Program-made: the position numbers and the translations under genes | Assembly: GCA_032719365.1 (NCBI GenBank) | Contig: CM064873.1 | Location: forward strand, 38,975,742 to 39,039,741 | Direction of reading: 5' to 3' | Origin: Prinsepia uniflora | Lineage: Eukaryota; Streptophyta; Magnoliopsida; Rosales; Rosaceae | Length of the DNA stretch: 64,000 nucleotides | In this document: in pieces, positions 1 to 11,062 of the stretch | How positions within the stretch are numbered: the stretch's first letter is position 1 | Layout of the letters: each line of letters opens with the position of its first letter | Notes under the pieces: generated by a model | Told to the model about the DNA's origin: nothing | Seen by the model: the letters and a program-made list of their open reading frames with translations, nothing else | Databases searched by the model: none

Positions 1-1394
1 TGTAGCCTTATTCTATTGCAAGTATAACATTATTTTATTATTTTTACTCTACAATCAATTGAATCTTGATATAAAGGAATATTCCAAATATTGACTTTCT
101 AGAAGACTTCATCATCTCATAGGCCCATTGGATTTAGGCTCATCGTAGGTCAATAGAGATGCGACCTATTTTTGGGCTTCTCATGTGCCTTAGAAGCCTC
201 AATTGGTGCGTGTGACAAGACGAAGTAACGAACAAACAAAAGGAATGATAACAAAATTTAGAAAACAAAAACTACAAAATAGGTTTTAATTTCTGGCTTT
301 CATTTTGCGTATCTTTCCCTCACTGTGTATTTTACTCCTACACTCGTTCCTACATACCCTTCATTACTCTTTTATCCTTACTTTTCAAATGCAAAAACCG
401 AAAATAAAATAGTTATCAAATTTCAGCAGAAGTCCACCATAATAGATCGACTATATGAGTACACATATAGACCTATTGCCAACTCAAAACAATGACGTAG
501 TCCAATCTATATATCTATCTATCAACATGTGTTTTGCTAGATTAAGTACTAGATCCTTCCCACTGCTCCAAACATAGTGTTCACTCTGCAAACCTAGTCT
601 CCAATGGTATATGCCAGGAGCATACTGGAAAAGTCCAAAGTGAAAAGGTGCCTAAAACTGTAATCTATCTGCCGCTAATACTGCTTTTAGGCATGTAGGG
701 CCTGTTGTTCAATTTTTCCCTAGTGTTGACCATTGTTGAATCCAGAGAAAATGGAAAGCTGGAAGCTAGAGATCTTAGCTTAGGCCCTTTATATGTGACA
801 GCTTAAATATATATACCAACTTTTTCAATATTTTTGTTTTATTAAAAGAAGAAAAGAGAAAGGACTAATAATATATATTGCATCTCTATTTTATATATAT
901 AAGAGTAATACGGATTCGACAAATTAATTAAATTAATTATATTTAGTGACATATTTTTTATAGAATGAATTATATTATTTTAATAAAATAAATCAATTAA
1001 TGCACCCCACTTTACCCTTCATTGATTGATAAGTATTTCGCTAAATACAATTAATTTAATGTGTCCAAATATTACAACTTAGTTTATATTTGAAATTCAC
1101 TCTTATGAAAATTGTACTCAAATTTATAATTACTTGATTGTAAAAGAATAACCAAAAATACGAACACAATGCTTTCAGTATACATGCTCAATAAACTTTT
1201 AATGTTGCTAATAATCAAATGACTAAATGAACTTATTTTTATTAAATTTTGAGCTATTTGTTTAAATAAACAATATGTGCAACTACAAATCAACCACAGC
1301 ATTATATAATGTTACTTTATAGAATGGATCTAAACGATTCGTGATGAATAACACACCGTATTAAGATGCTAATTAATTAATTGGCTAGCTAGCA

Positions 1395-1397
<3 letters not shown>
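1..1397. other. AT-rich intergenic DNA, no gene seen
   Basis: No open frame here resembles a protein family and no RNA gene is recognisable. The sequence is AT-rich with short runs of TATA and ATTAATTA, typical of DNA downstream of a plant gene. The nearest gene is the minus-strand chitinase, so this lies 3' of it. Confidence 0.6.

Positions 1398-1429
<32 letters not shown>
1398..1429. repeat. (AT)16 microsatellite
   Basis: An uninterrupted run of 16 AT dinucleotides, flanked by GCATGC on the left and GGTGTG on the right. Pure dinucleotide runs of this length usually vary in length between individuals. It lies about 370 bp beyond the chitinase stop codon. Confidence 0.95.
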
Positions 1430-1431
<2 letters not shown>

Positions 1432-1754
1432 TGTGTGCTATATTCCATATGTACATGAATGTATGTCCATGTATATATACAAACCATGGAAATCAGGGAT
1501 ATATATATGCAATGGAAAAGTTGATGAAATTACATTTAAGGATCTAAAATGGATAAAATCGACCGTACGTCCACCACATGCACTTATTATATCATCATAT
1601 ATATGTAAGCTTTGAAATATTATATTGAAACAGAAATTCATAACTCAAATTTATTCTTTCATTCATTTATTGATCGAGATAATGAGTGGACGACACAAAA
1701 TAGGCCGGCGCGTGGTACGCCTGGATCGTCTTCCTTTTGGTAATTTGGAACATA

Positions 1755-1767
1755 TTTATTATTTATT
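1755..1767 (-). terminator. Poly(A) signals of the chitinase gene
   Basis: Two AATAAA hexamers on the minus strand (1762-1767 and 1755-1760) lie about 36-48 bp beyond the chitinase stop codon, where a plant near-upstream polyadenylation element is expected. The spacing fits; the actual cleavage site cannot be read from sequence. Confidence 0.55.
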
Positions 1768-1802
1768 TTACTTTTTATTCGTCCACAATTTGTATGTATT
1801 CT

Positions 1803-2697
1803 CTAGCAGGAGAGATTAGCGCCTGGATCAACACCAAACTTGGAGCAATAATCAGTGTAGTAGTTGATGCGGGCTTGAACTTTGTCGGGTGCTTTACCGT
1901 CACATTCCACGGCACCGTTAATGGCTCGAGTTGTGGCTCCAAATCCTCGGCTTATCACCGGACGTACGTTGTTTATCCAATACCACAAGGCAGTCTTGAA
2001 TGCAATCACAGGGTCCGACGCCACCGTTTCAGGCGAGTTTAAGCCGTTAAAGCCAATGCTGTTTCCGGCAGCTCCGTAGTTGTAGTTCCATGTTAGCTGG
2101 AGTGGACCACGACCGTAGTACTTTTTATTAGGGTTGCATGGGTAATCTGTTCTGCTTGAATCGCAGTAGGTGTCACGATTGATCTCTTCGACGTAGCACA
2201 AATCTGATGTGAAAAAAAAGTAATCATTAATATTGTAATCTTAATCATGAGTGTCTCATTAACATTAATTAATATTCTAATTAATATACAAAAATAATTT
2301 GATAAATCAAAAGAAATGATACGCCATAGGGTACAATCATAGGGTACAATCAGGATGAAAGAATCAGGATAAAAGAATTAATTAACTTACGTCCAGTTTC
2401 ATGTGTAACATGAGCAAAGAAGGCTGCAATTTCGCTTTTGGAGTCGTCGGCGGAACCGAAGCGGCCGAAATCGGAATATGAATTGACGGCGTCAAGAAAA
2501 GCCTGTCGAGTGTAGAAGGTCTTCCCAGCACAGTTGGCAGCAGCCTGGTTAATGATGCTGTCAAAAAATGGTTGGGTCACAACATCACCCACTGGAGCTT
2601 GAGCCACTACATTTTTGGGTAGGGATACGGCTACAAAAACTAGCGCAACCACCAGCTGGCTTACTAGACTTTTGCTGCTTCTTTCGATCATGCCCAT
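1803..2697 (-). CDS. Class IV-type endochitinase (GH19) without chitin-binding domain, two exons
   Basis: Predicted secreted enzyme cleaving beta-1,4-GlcNAc bonds of chitin, a family usually linked to defence or cell-wall glycoprotein turnover. Exon 1 is 2391-2697 and exon 2 is 1803-2203; the 187-bp intron has a GTAAGT donor and a CAG acceptor. Joining them restores the codon for His103 and gives 235 residues. Residues 1-33 look like a signal peptide, probably cut after VVAQ. Seen in order: Cys56; THETGH with the likely catalytic acid Glu100; CYVEEI with the second acidic pair Glu108/Glu109; YYGRGPLQLTWNYNYG at 131-146; AFKTALWYWI, which is a GH19 signature; RAINGAVECDG; C-terminal VDPGANLSC. 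Class IV enzymes normally carry a hevein-like cysteine-rich domain after the signal peptide. Here the mature protein goes straight into the catalytic domain, so it is a class IV catalytic core in a class II layout. No broken codon is seen, so it is probably functional. Confidence 0.93.
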
Positions 2698-2771
2698 TTT
2701 TATTTTTTAGCCAGGGAGTTTAGAGAAAGTTGTGATGGATGGATGAGCAATTAGGGTTGAGATGAGTTGGG

Positions 2772-2779
2772 TATTTATA
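2772..2779 (-). promoter_or_regulatory. TATA box of the chitinase gene
   Basis: TATAAATA on the minus strand, 75 bp before the ATG at 2697. This position predicts a short 5' leader of about 40-50 nt, normal for plant defence genes. No other strong core-promoter match lies closer. Confidence 0.65.
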
Positions 2780-2780
2780 G

Positions 2781-3360
2781 TGATTTCATTCCGGAAAATT
2801 CAAACTCACCGTCAGTTAAATAATACACAAATGGAGACTCGATGTAAACATTTTAAGTATTAAATCGTAGCGAAATCTTTTATTTTACTTGAGTAGGATA
2901 TAAGGGATATATACTAAATTATAGGATAATTTTTATTTATTCCATGTTCAACGTTTTTCTGGGCAGAAATCCACTTTGATCATGCACATTCCAATCCAAT
3001 TTAACTCCCTTATGGACACGTATGGAGTTTGAAATTTCAAAAGACGGACATTTCCTTCACCTTCAATTCACTTGTAAAGAATTTGTGTGGCCGGGTCAAT
3101 AAGGAATAGCTGGCTATTACGAGTCATAGTATAGTGAGTTTTTTAATTGCCCGGTTGGCCATTATAATAACGACGTAGTACTGTACGTACTTATAACTCT
3201 ATACAAACAAAACAGAGGGATATACATACACATAAGAATACTAAAAAATAAACTGGCTGATTTCATACTAAAATACAACTAATCTATTGAATTTACTATA
3301 CCAAATATTATTAGTTGTAATCTAACTATTCATTTTATAGTTTTCTCGTTTTAAAATCAC
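2781..3360. other. Upstream intergenic region of the chitinase gene
   Basis: About 580 bp between the TATA box and the first retrotransposon-like sequence. It is AT-rich with no supported coding frame. It should hold the chitinase promoter, but I could not assign specific transcription-factor sites with confidence. Confidence 0.5.
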
Positions 3361-4200
3361 TCATACTTGGGCGCCTTATGAATATTTTGTGAGGGCCGTT
3401 ACGAAGGTCTTGAACCCCTAAATATGCAGACAGGTGGTATGCCAAAAAAGGAGTTCGGATAATCCCACTATAGGCCAAGAATGACTCGGAGCATTTTGGT
3501 AATTTTACCACCAAGGGTAATTTGGTAATTTACATAGAAAAGCTTAGAATACTCTAAACTTCTCTCCATCTTTCCCTGTCAAAATCCCCTCCACCGACTT
3601 AAACTGTTATATAAGGAGTGGGTGTGTGTGTTAAGTTAGTTTTCAGGGGAGAGTGGCTGAAAATAAGAAAATAAAAAAAATAAGAGGGAAGAAAGAGAAC
3701 AAGAAAAGGGAGAGAAAAGGAAGAAGAAAAACAGAGAGCTGTTGAAATGTAGAGGAGGAAATGGGAGAAAACCGCAAGGAAAGGAGAAAGAAAAATTAGG
3801 GAACCCATAGGTTCCCATTTGGGTTTGTAGGTTTTGGCCCAGGAAATTAGGAAGCAGACATGCTTGTACCTCTCTGAAGATCCTAAGGGTGTTTTGAGAC
3901 AAATAGGAAAAGGATTGGACGTGAGAAAGTTGCACGTTGGTTAGTGGAAGCCATGGGGAAAGTTGGTAAGCTCGAACTATAAATATAGGTTAGTTTTGCT
4001 TCTTTATACTACAATAGATCTCTTCTTGGGCTCATGACGATTAAGATGGACTAATAGAATGTCCAAATTGGATGAGAGAAGACCAAGATACAGCCGGGTC
4101 ATGCTCGCAGGTCGAGTGACCCAGAAAACCAGGTTGTCGGGTCTGGACCAAGGAAAACGATAACTGTGCAGGCGCATGGCCACCACGCTCAGGGACTTGA
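3361..4200 (+). mobile_element. Left part of an old, degraded plus-strand LTR
   Basis: The order of motifs matches the 5' half of the better LTRs in the window: a phrase like ACAGGTGGCACGCC in degraded form near 3430, a GGCATTTTGGTAAT-type phrase near 3495, a purine-rich stretch at 3640-3800, and a degraded GGCGCGTGG/CCACGCGC phrase at 4170-4190. Its right part resumes at 15289 after the solo LTR inserted at 4201. The left boundary cannot be fixed and no TSD remains. This is the oldest layer of the nest. Confidence 0.6.
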
Positions 4201-4274
4201 TTTCACGACCCATCCCAATCTCCCCGGGATTAACACGGGATGTGCCATGCTCCCATCTGACACGAAGTGTTAGA

Positions 4275-6966
4275 TGTAACGACTCGAACTTTCGTAAATA
4301 TTATTTTATTGTAAAATGACCATTTTTCCCTTGAGAGGAGGAAAAAGTTGAGTTTTGACCCGAAAAATATTTAGGACTTTGACCTATGACCGTGACGTAG
4401 ATCGGGATGTCACGAGTCCTTAGGCAGGCGACACGTTGAAAACAGACGCTCGACAGAAAGGTTATGGTCACGGGAGCGAAATCGATTAAACGGACGAACC
4501 GAGGGTTTGATTAAAATAATAATAAAATATTATAATCTGATTGAAACCTAGAATTAATTTGGACCCTTGGATGAGTGACAAGTGTCACTCATCCCACACT
4601 CACTTTTCCCTAATAAGTGGATCTTGCCCCCATTGATCAATTAAAATATACTTTATTCTTCTCAATCACCCCAGCCGTCCATCTTATTCCTAAGATTGCA
4701 TCTGCACCCTCCATTCCATTTCCTTTTTCCTTTTTATTTGATCAGACATCTACCTCTCTCTCACTCTCATTTCTACCCCTGAAAAAACCATTCCCATTTC
4801 ATCCAAACACACCACAGCTCACCACCCTCCCCTACTTGCTTCACCTCCAGCCAACATCTCAACCTCGCCGCACATCATCCCCATCACCAGCCACCACCGT
4901 CACTCCTCATCCCCTGTCTGCAAACCCGAAAAACCACCCCATAACCAGTGAAGGAAGAATCAGCCCAAAGAACCCAAACTGATCAAACCACACGTCCCCA
5001 CCTCGAACCAACCTTAGTCTAGGACCGTTAGGACGTCAGAACACCAGAGGAACAGACGTGACGACTTGCGGCGGGGACACGACAGAGGTAAGCCGGAAAA
5101 CACGAGAGGTCTATTTTTTTCCCAGTTTTCGAGCACCCTGTTTTGACGTGTGTGTATCATCTCTCGTTGTTAGGACTTGTTCTAGGGACAGTGAAGACCT
5201 AGGAGAACCAAATTCAAGGCCGAAAAAGGACTGAGTCGACAGGGAAGACGACCGGAGTAGGCCATGAGTTTCCTTCGAGTTACAAGTATTGAACTCGACC
5301 TCTTTTATGGTTTTTGAGTCCACAGATCTCTAGTGTAGACTTAGATGAACCCCTAGGATCAAACCTTGTCGAAAATGGTGGCTGAAAATAGAAGTTTTAG
5401 TCGGATCTTGGTCGTGGGTCAGGCGGCCCGGTTACTGTTCTTTAGTAGGAACTAGCCGACGTACAGTTATATGTTTTGGTAGGGACTGGCCAAAGGACAG
5501 TGTAGGTTTCGGTAAGACCAGGCCGAATCTTAGAGATGATGACGTCATCACCATGTCAAACATGTCAGAACAATGACCAACCAGGGTGTGACACGTGTCA
5601 TCTAACACTTGTCAGGGATGACGTCATGCTGACGTCATCAGTACTATAGCAAGGTTGACCTTGTGTTGACCAGGTGCGTGGGGGCGCATGTGAATAGTAT
5701 TTTTGGTGGGGACAGTACCATTTTTAAGGTTTCGATGATACAAATCCAATGGCGGTGGTTTCGTGTCAATTGGAGACCGTTAAGTTGATCAAATTAGGGT
5801 TTGAAGCCTTGGAAAGCGTGTTCGGACGGCTTTCCCGGGCCAGTTTCATTCTAGGGCTTCATATTTTAGATGTGGGGACTTATAGTGACCTTTATGTGTA
5901 CTTTGGACTTGACAGGGATTGTACGTTAGCACCGCGACAGGTTTATATGTCCAGTTAGTGGTGGGACCGGACTGTGAGTGGGCCTTTTATTTCGTTAAAC
6001 CCTTGCATGCATAACTGTTTTCCTTTATATATATATATATATATGATTCAAGCAAAAAAATCTGATTATCTTGAGTTATGATTATGACACGTATTACGAT
6101 GTTTGGGCATGAGACTCGTCTGGTTAGTTATGCACTGTTTTGATTTATATATATATATAGATTTCGATGATTGTCTTTAGTCCTGCACTGTATAGATCTA
6201 CACTAGTGATACTGTCTCCTCTGGATATGGGTACGCCGGAGTAGTCATGCCGTAATGCCTGCGAGGGGTCATTCTACGGAGGGACTAGACCGTAGAGTGA
6301 CTCAGTAGCAGGATTGCTATGATTGGACATCTGGGACGTCAAGCATCTGGGATGTCATACCCGGACTGGGTTCGGGATTTGGACTCGGGATTGAGACCCC
6401 TGGTAGCACGCGTAGCCTTAGGACTGTGACCTTATTAGACGTCTGGAACGTCAGACATCTGGGATGTCAGGGTTGGGATGTATAGCGTAGAGGCTGATGT
6501 TATGACTATGATTATATTACTCTGTTATGTTTATACGATATATTGCTATGGTTTTCGATTCTGATGCATGCATATTTTGGAAAACGGAGGGGTAACACCG
6601 TATGTTTACTTTATGGCTTAAACTGTTTTATGTACTTATATTTCTGGCCCACTCACCCTTAAGTGTTTTATTGACCCCTCCAGGCCGTGCTACTGAGGCA
6701 GAGACATAGATTAATGTTGCGCACCTGAACCCCACATCTGGGTAGGTCGGCACGTGAGGAGATCTTAAGAAGTCGTGCTCAATATTTGTTTTAAGCTTTC
6801 CCTTGTCTGGCACTATTTTAATTTCGGACGATTTGTATGACTTAATTTGGATATTTGTGCATTTGAGTTTTACTAAGGGTAAAATTGTTAATTCTAAGGT
6901 CGTGTGTCAAACGGGAGCAGGGCACGTCCCCGGGTGGTCCCAAGGGGATCGGGGCTGGTCTTGTCA
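4275..6966 (+). mobile_element. Solo LTR A, plus strand
   Basis: Starts TGTAACGACTCG and ends GGTCTTGTCA, 2,692 bp, with a perfect 5-bp TSD TTAGA at 4270-4274 and 6967-6971. Removing the element and one TSD copy rejoins the surrounding minus-strand LTR, which matches other minus-strand LTRs here. It holds a near-perfect palindrome at about 4567-4592, a TA run at 6026-6044, mini-hairpins near 6326-6468, and the paired motif TGTGAGTGGGCC (5973-5984) with GGCCCACTCAC (6646-6656). No coding region. Confidence 0.93.
6026..6044. repeat. Short (TA)n run inside solo LTR A
   Basis: About nine TA dinucleotides within the LTR, just after an ATAACTG phrase that follows the TGTGAGTGG motif in several LTRs. 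Probably grew by replication slippage after insertion, as related LTRs lack it. Confidence 0.85.
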
Positions 6967-8088
6967 TTAGACAATGGATAATCCGACACCTTCAGCCGGA
7001 TCAAGCCTCCAGATCGCGCCAGGATCCGGTGGAGGAGTGTGATATCTTGGTCTAGCCCGCATCCGTGATCAACTTGAAGGGCATTAAAACAACAAAAGTT
7101 GTGAGTGGATGAAAATAAATAGTTTAATAAAAACACATTTCATAAAGACATTTATGCCCTTCACTAAAAAGCATGCATGCATTCGAAAACCATTTACCAA
7201 ACCATTTACTTTAATAACCATTATTAGGGTCTCAGCCCAAAACCAATCTTAGTGAAATATAAATCATAAAACACGAGGTCTCATCCCTAAACCAATCATA
7301 CGGGCTCCTGCCCAAATCCATTACACAAATCCATAACATATCAACCATATGTGGGAACTCAGCCCAAACCCGTAAATCCGAGTATGTGGGAACTCAGCCC
7401 AAAACCATAGAATACCATTTCTGAAATCCAATTTCCATTTCATAAATCCAATAAACCATGTTTAAAAAATATCATATAACCAATCCTGTCACGGTTTCCA
7501 AAGCTACGCGCGTGCTACCTTGGGTCTCAAATCCCAAGTCTCCCCAAGGTCCACCTAGGTCAATTTCCGCAGATCAATGACCTTCCCTGGGGGTTATAAT
7601 CCATATATGCCTTCCTGAGAGTAAGGTACCCCACGGGGGCGACTCCACTCAGTTAGTGCTCCGTGACTACTCGGGGGTCCACCTAGGCCAACGACCCTCC
7701 CCGGAGGAGACAATCCATTAATGAAAGGATGGAATATGAAAAAACATTTCGAAATCATTCTCAAAACCTTTCAAACCTTTCAAAGGATCCATGTCCGGTC
7801 CCCATAAATCGTCATGAAACCAGAAATCCATGTTTCCAAATCCAAATCCATTTAGGGCCTCCAAACCCGAAATCACTTTTATAAACCATAAATTGGACTC
7901 ATTCGCGATATCATAACCAATTGGGCCTCAAGCCCGATGATATAAAACAACTAGGAGTCAAGCCCGACTTTGTAAACTAACTAGGCCTCGAGCCCGATTT
8001 CGTAAACCAACTGGGCATCCGGCCCGATGTCTTATTAAATCAAATGGACTCCAAGTCCGAGAGTTCGTAAATCAAATGGGTCTCATGC

Positions 8089-10627
8089 CGTAACGACCCG
8101 GAAATTCGAAAAAGGAAAAATTGGAAAAATTGAAGGAAATGATGATTTTACCCCTGGTTATAAGGGACGAAAGTTGACTTTTTGATCGGAACCTTATTTG
8201 GACTTTCTAGAAGTACCGTTGGATAGATCTCGGGACGCTGAATCTGTAAACAAGCGGCATATGTCAATCGGAGTCCGGATGAAAAAGTTATGGATTGAGG
8301 AATGCTAGGGGCATTTTGGTCATTTATGTATAAAAGGGTGAAAAGGTAATTTTAATGGCCAAGTTGATTAATCAGCCAATTGATGACTCACTTACCTTCC
8401 TAAGTTACACATGTCACAAGGAATTGGGGGATTAGTGGCTTGTCGGCCTTGTACGCGTGTGTGTGATTTAAATCAATAGACACAATGGATAAACAAAAGA
8501 AAACAGAGAGATATGAATTACCCCTCATGATCGATCAATTGGCAGGGAAAGAGGGAAGATGAAATTGAGAGAATAGGGAGAAAGAAGAGAGGAAGTCGAG
8601 TGAAAACAAAGGAAAAAGGAGAGAACATAACCCCTAAACCCAGAAAACCCGAAAAACTACCCATGAACATTAATGTCGAATTCAAATTGTTAGATGTTTA
8701 TGAGTGAAATTGATGTTGAATTTAGCTTTCTGGGATTGAGACGAGTCGAACCCAATTAAATTTGAAGAGAATTCGAATTGTTTTGCCCTAGAACAGAGAA
8801 GAGGAAGACTTGAGATTTTCGAGTTTGAGTCGAGGAATTAGAGACATGGAACGATGAAATTGATCTTGGAAATATAGTTAGTAGGATCCCACGATGCTCC
8901 CTGATGCATCAATTGAAATAAAACAATGGGAAATCGTGAAGATTGGACGATGAATAGTTATTCGATATTCTTCGCAGGTTGAGTTCAATTCGATGGGATT
9001 AAGGTAAGGTTTTATGTAATTGAATTCACAGAACTGTAATTGGACCTAAAACGATGGTGTTAGATAAATCAGTTGAAAGAATTGATGTTGAATTGACAGA
9101 GAATTAAACAGGTAGTCTCGCGGGCCAACCAAACCCGTTTTACAGGTATCCGGGTTGAAAAGATGAACAGTACCCTGTAGCAGACGCGTGGACTCACGCG
9201 CAGCCGCTTGTGGCGGCGCGTGGGGGCGCGTGAGCGATAATCCCGAGGTGAGGTCAACATGAATTTTATTTCTTTTAATGTAACGAACATTTTGACGTTG
9301 GTTTCAAGTTAATCGGACACCATTTTGATATTGTTTCAAGGGTCCGAAGGTTTATGTTACGTTTTTATTTAATAATTAATTCCCAGAAAATTATGGGGAA
9401 TTGATGTTAATTAAGTCCTTAGTGACCCTGAGTAATGATTTTGGAGAGGATTCGAGATTCCTGGAAAATGTCAGAAATTACGGAAACGTGTGCAGCTCGG
9501 AAATCGAGAAGTTTGGACGGTGTGTGAGTGGACGTTTGTTTTATAAACCATTATGCATGCATAGTTAAATGTTTTGCATGATTGATTGCATGATTTGAGT
9601 TGCAATGATATCCTGATGATGTGGCATGATTATTCATGATTTAATGATTATTTTAATCGGTCTTTCGGGAAAGTTTTACGATAACTGTGCAAGTGATGTT
9701 TTTGGGCTAGACCCGGAGTCAAAAAGATTTTGAAAAAGATATTTCGACTTAATTGGTGAGTGAAGGATGATTTCTGGATTATTTTAATGTTTTCAAATGT
9801 GCTATTACGGATTTACGTGTAAATGACATTTGGGCTTGAGACCCTGTCGGGAATGCTTATGACTTGGTTTGAAGTCATGGATATGATTGATATGTGTTGT
9901 GGTATGGATTGTGTTTATGATTGTGGATACTGGATCATGTTCTGGATGGTGCAAGTGCAGTTCCTAGACGTGACTCGGATGTTGCGTGAGTGCAGTTCCC
10001 GAGTATGTGGTACGTCTAGATGGTGCGTGTGCAGTTCCCAGACATGACTGATATGACTCGGACGGTGCCTGAGTGCAGTTCCCGAGGTTGGCCTACGCGT
10101 AGTGCGGATGTGACAGTGTGATTGTTTGTGCACTTGTGATTAGTGCAGATTGATTGATTGATTGATTGTGAACTTGTGAATAATGCTATTTGATGTTGAT
10201 TGTGATTACGTACTGGTATTGAATACGGGTTTTGGTTTGTGTGGCCAGGTGATAATGTTTTCACACGTTTGGCTTGAGAGCTAGGATTTGCTACGTTTCA
10301 TGTGATTTGGCTAGAAAGTCGGCGATTGATTCATATGTTTTACCCTATGCATGCATGGTTTAATAAACTGGAGGGTAAATGAGATATTTGAAATGTGTTT
10401 TTAAACGATATTATTTTTGTCCACTCACACGTTTTCTGTTTAGATGACCCTCCAGGCCGTGGCACGACGTTCGGGGCTGATCGAGAGGCGGAGGCATGGG
10501 CGGAAATTAGTGCAGTTATCCCTAGTCTAGCAGGTGCTGAGGGGTAGTTTCGGGACTTCAGTTGACTTGTTAGACGAGAGCAGGAATGGGCACGGTTATC
10601 AACGTCCAGTTGGGACGGGTCCTGTCA
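8089..10627 (+). mobile_element. Solo LTR B, plus strand
   Basis: Begins CGTAACGACCCG (terminal TG mutated to CG) and ends GGGTCCTGTCA, 2,539 bp, with a perfect TSD CATGC at 8084-8088 and 10628-10632. Around 9180-9235 lies the GC-rich phrase with GCGTG...CACGC arms seen in most LTRs here. The paired motif GTGTGAGTGGAC (9522-9533) and GTCCACTCACAC (10419-10430) is a perfect 12-bp inverted pair. Repeated phrases such as CGGATG..GAGTGCAGTTCCCGAG occupy about 9950-10090. No coding region. Confidence 0.92.
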
Positions 10628-11062
10628 CATGCCCAATTCCATATTTCCAAATCCGAAATCAATCCATCAATCCACGAACCAATTGGGACTTTGGCCCGAT
10701 AATGTAACTAAACTGGACTTGAAGTTCGAGGGTTTCCAAAACAAATGGGTCTCATGCCCGAGTTTACCTTTTCATATCCAAAAACCATTTCATTAAACCA
10801 TTATTGAAACCATAAGCACGTATAATCAGTGCAAAATCGTAAACCTCGATATACGTGCAAATACGTAAATTACCTCGAAATACTTGTAATTATGTAAACC
10901 ACCAATATCCCAATCATAATCATAGAAATCACATATGTAAAACATATAAAACATTTATGCATGCATCAAAGTTTAGAAATCATGATCCACTCACAGACCA
11001 TCCTACGTTCCCGCCTTGATATGGGTGCCATAATCCTTCCCGGGCTAATCACCGTCACCGGG

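Noticed and set aside
3599..3935. Minus-strand Phe/Ser/Leu-rich frames resembling membrane proteins.
   Set aside because: They are the complement of a purine-rich stretch in a degraded LTR; low complexity explains the composition.
4617..4982. Plus-strand frame of 121 codons rich in Pro, Ser and Thr.
   Set aside because: Lies wholly inside solo LTR A; the composition follows the pyrimidine-rich LTR segment.
9823..10264. Tyr/Met/Cys-rich and His-rich frames on both strands.
   Set aside because: Inside solo LTR B, produced by repeated GAGTGCAGTTCC-type phrases; no homologue in intact form elsewhere in the window.
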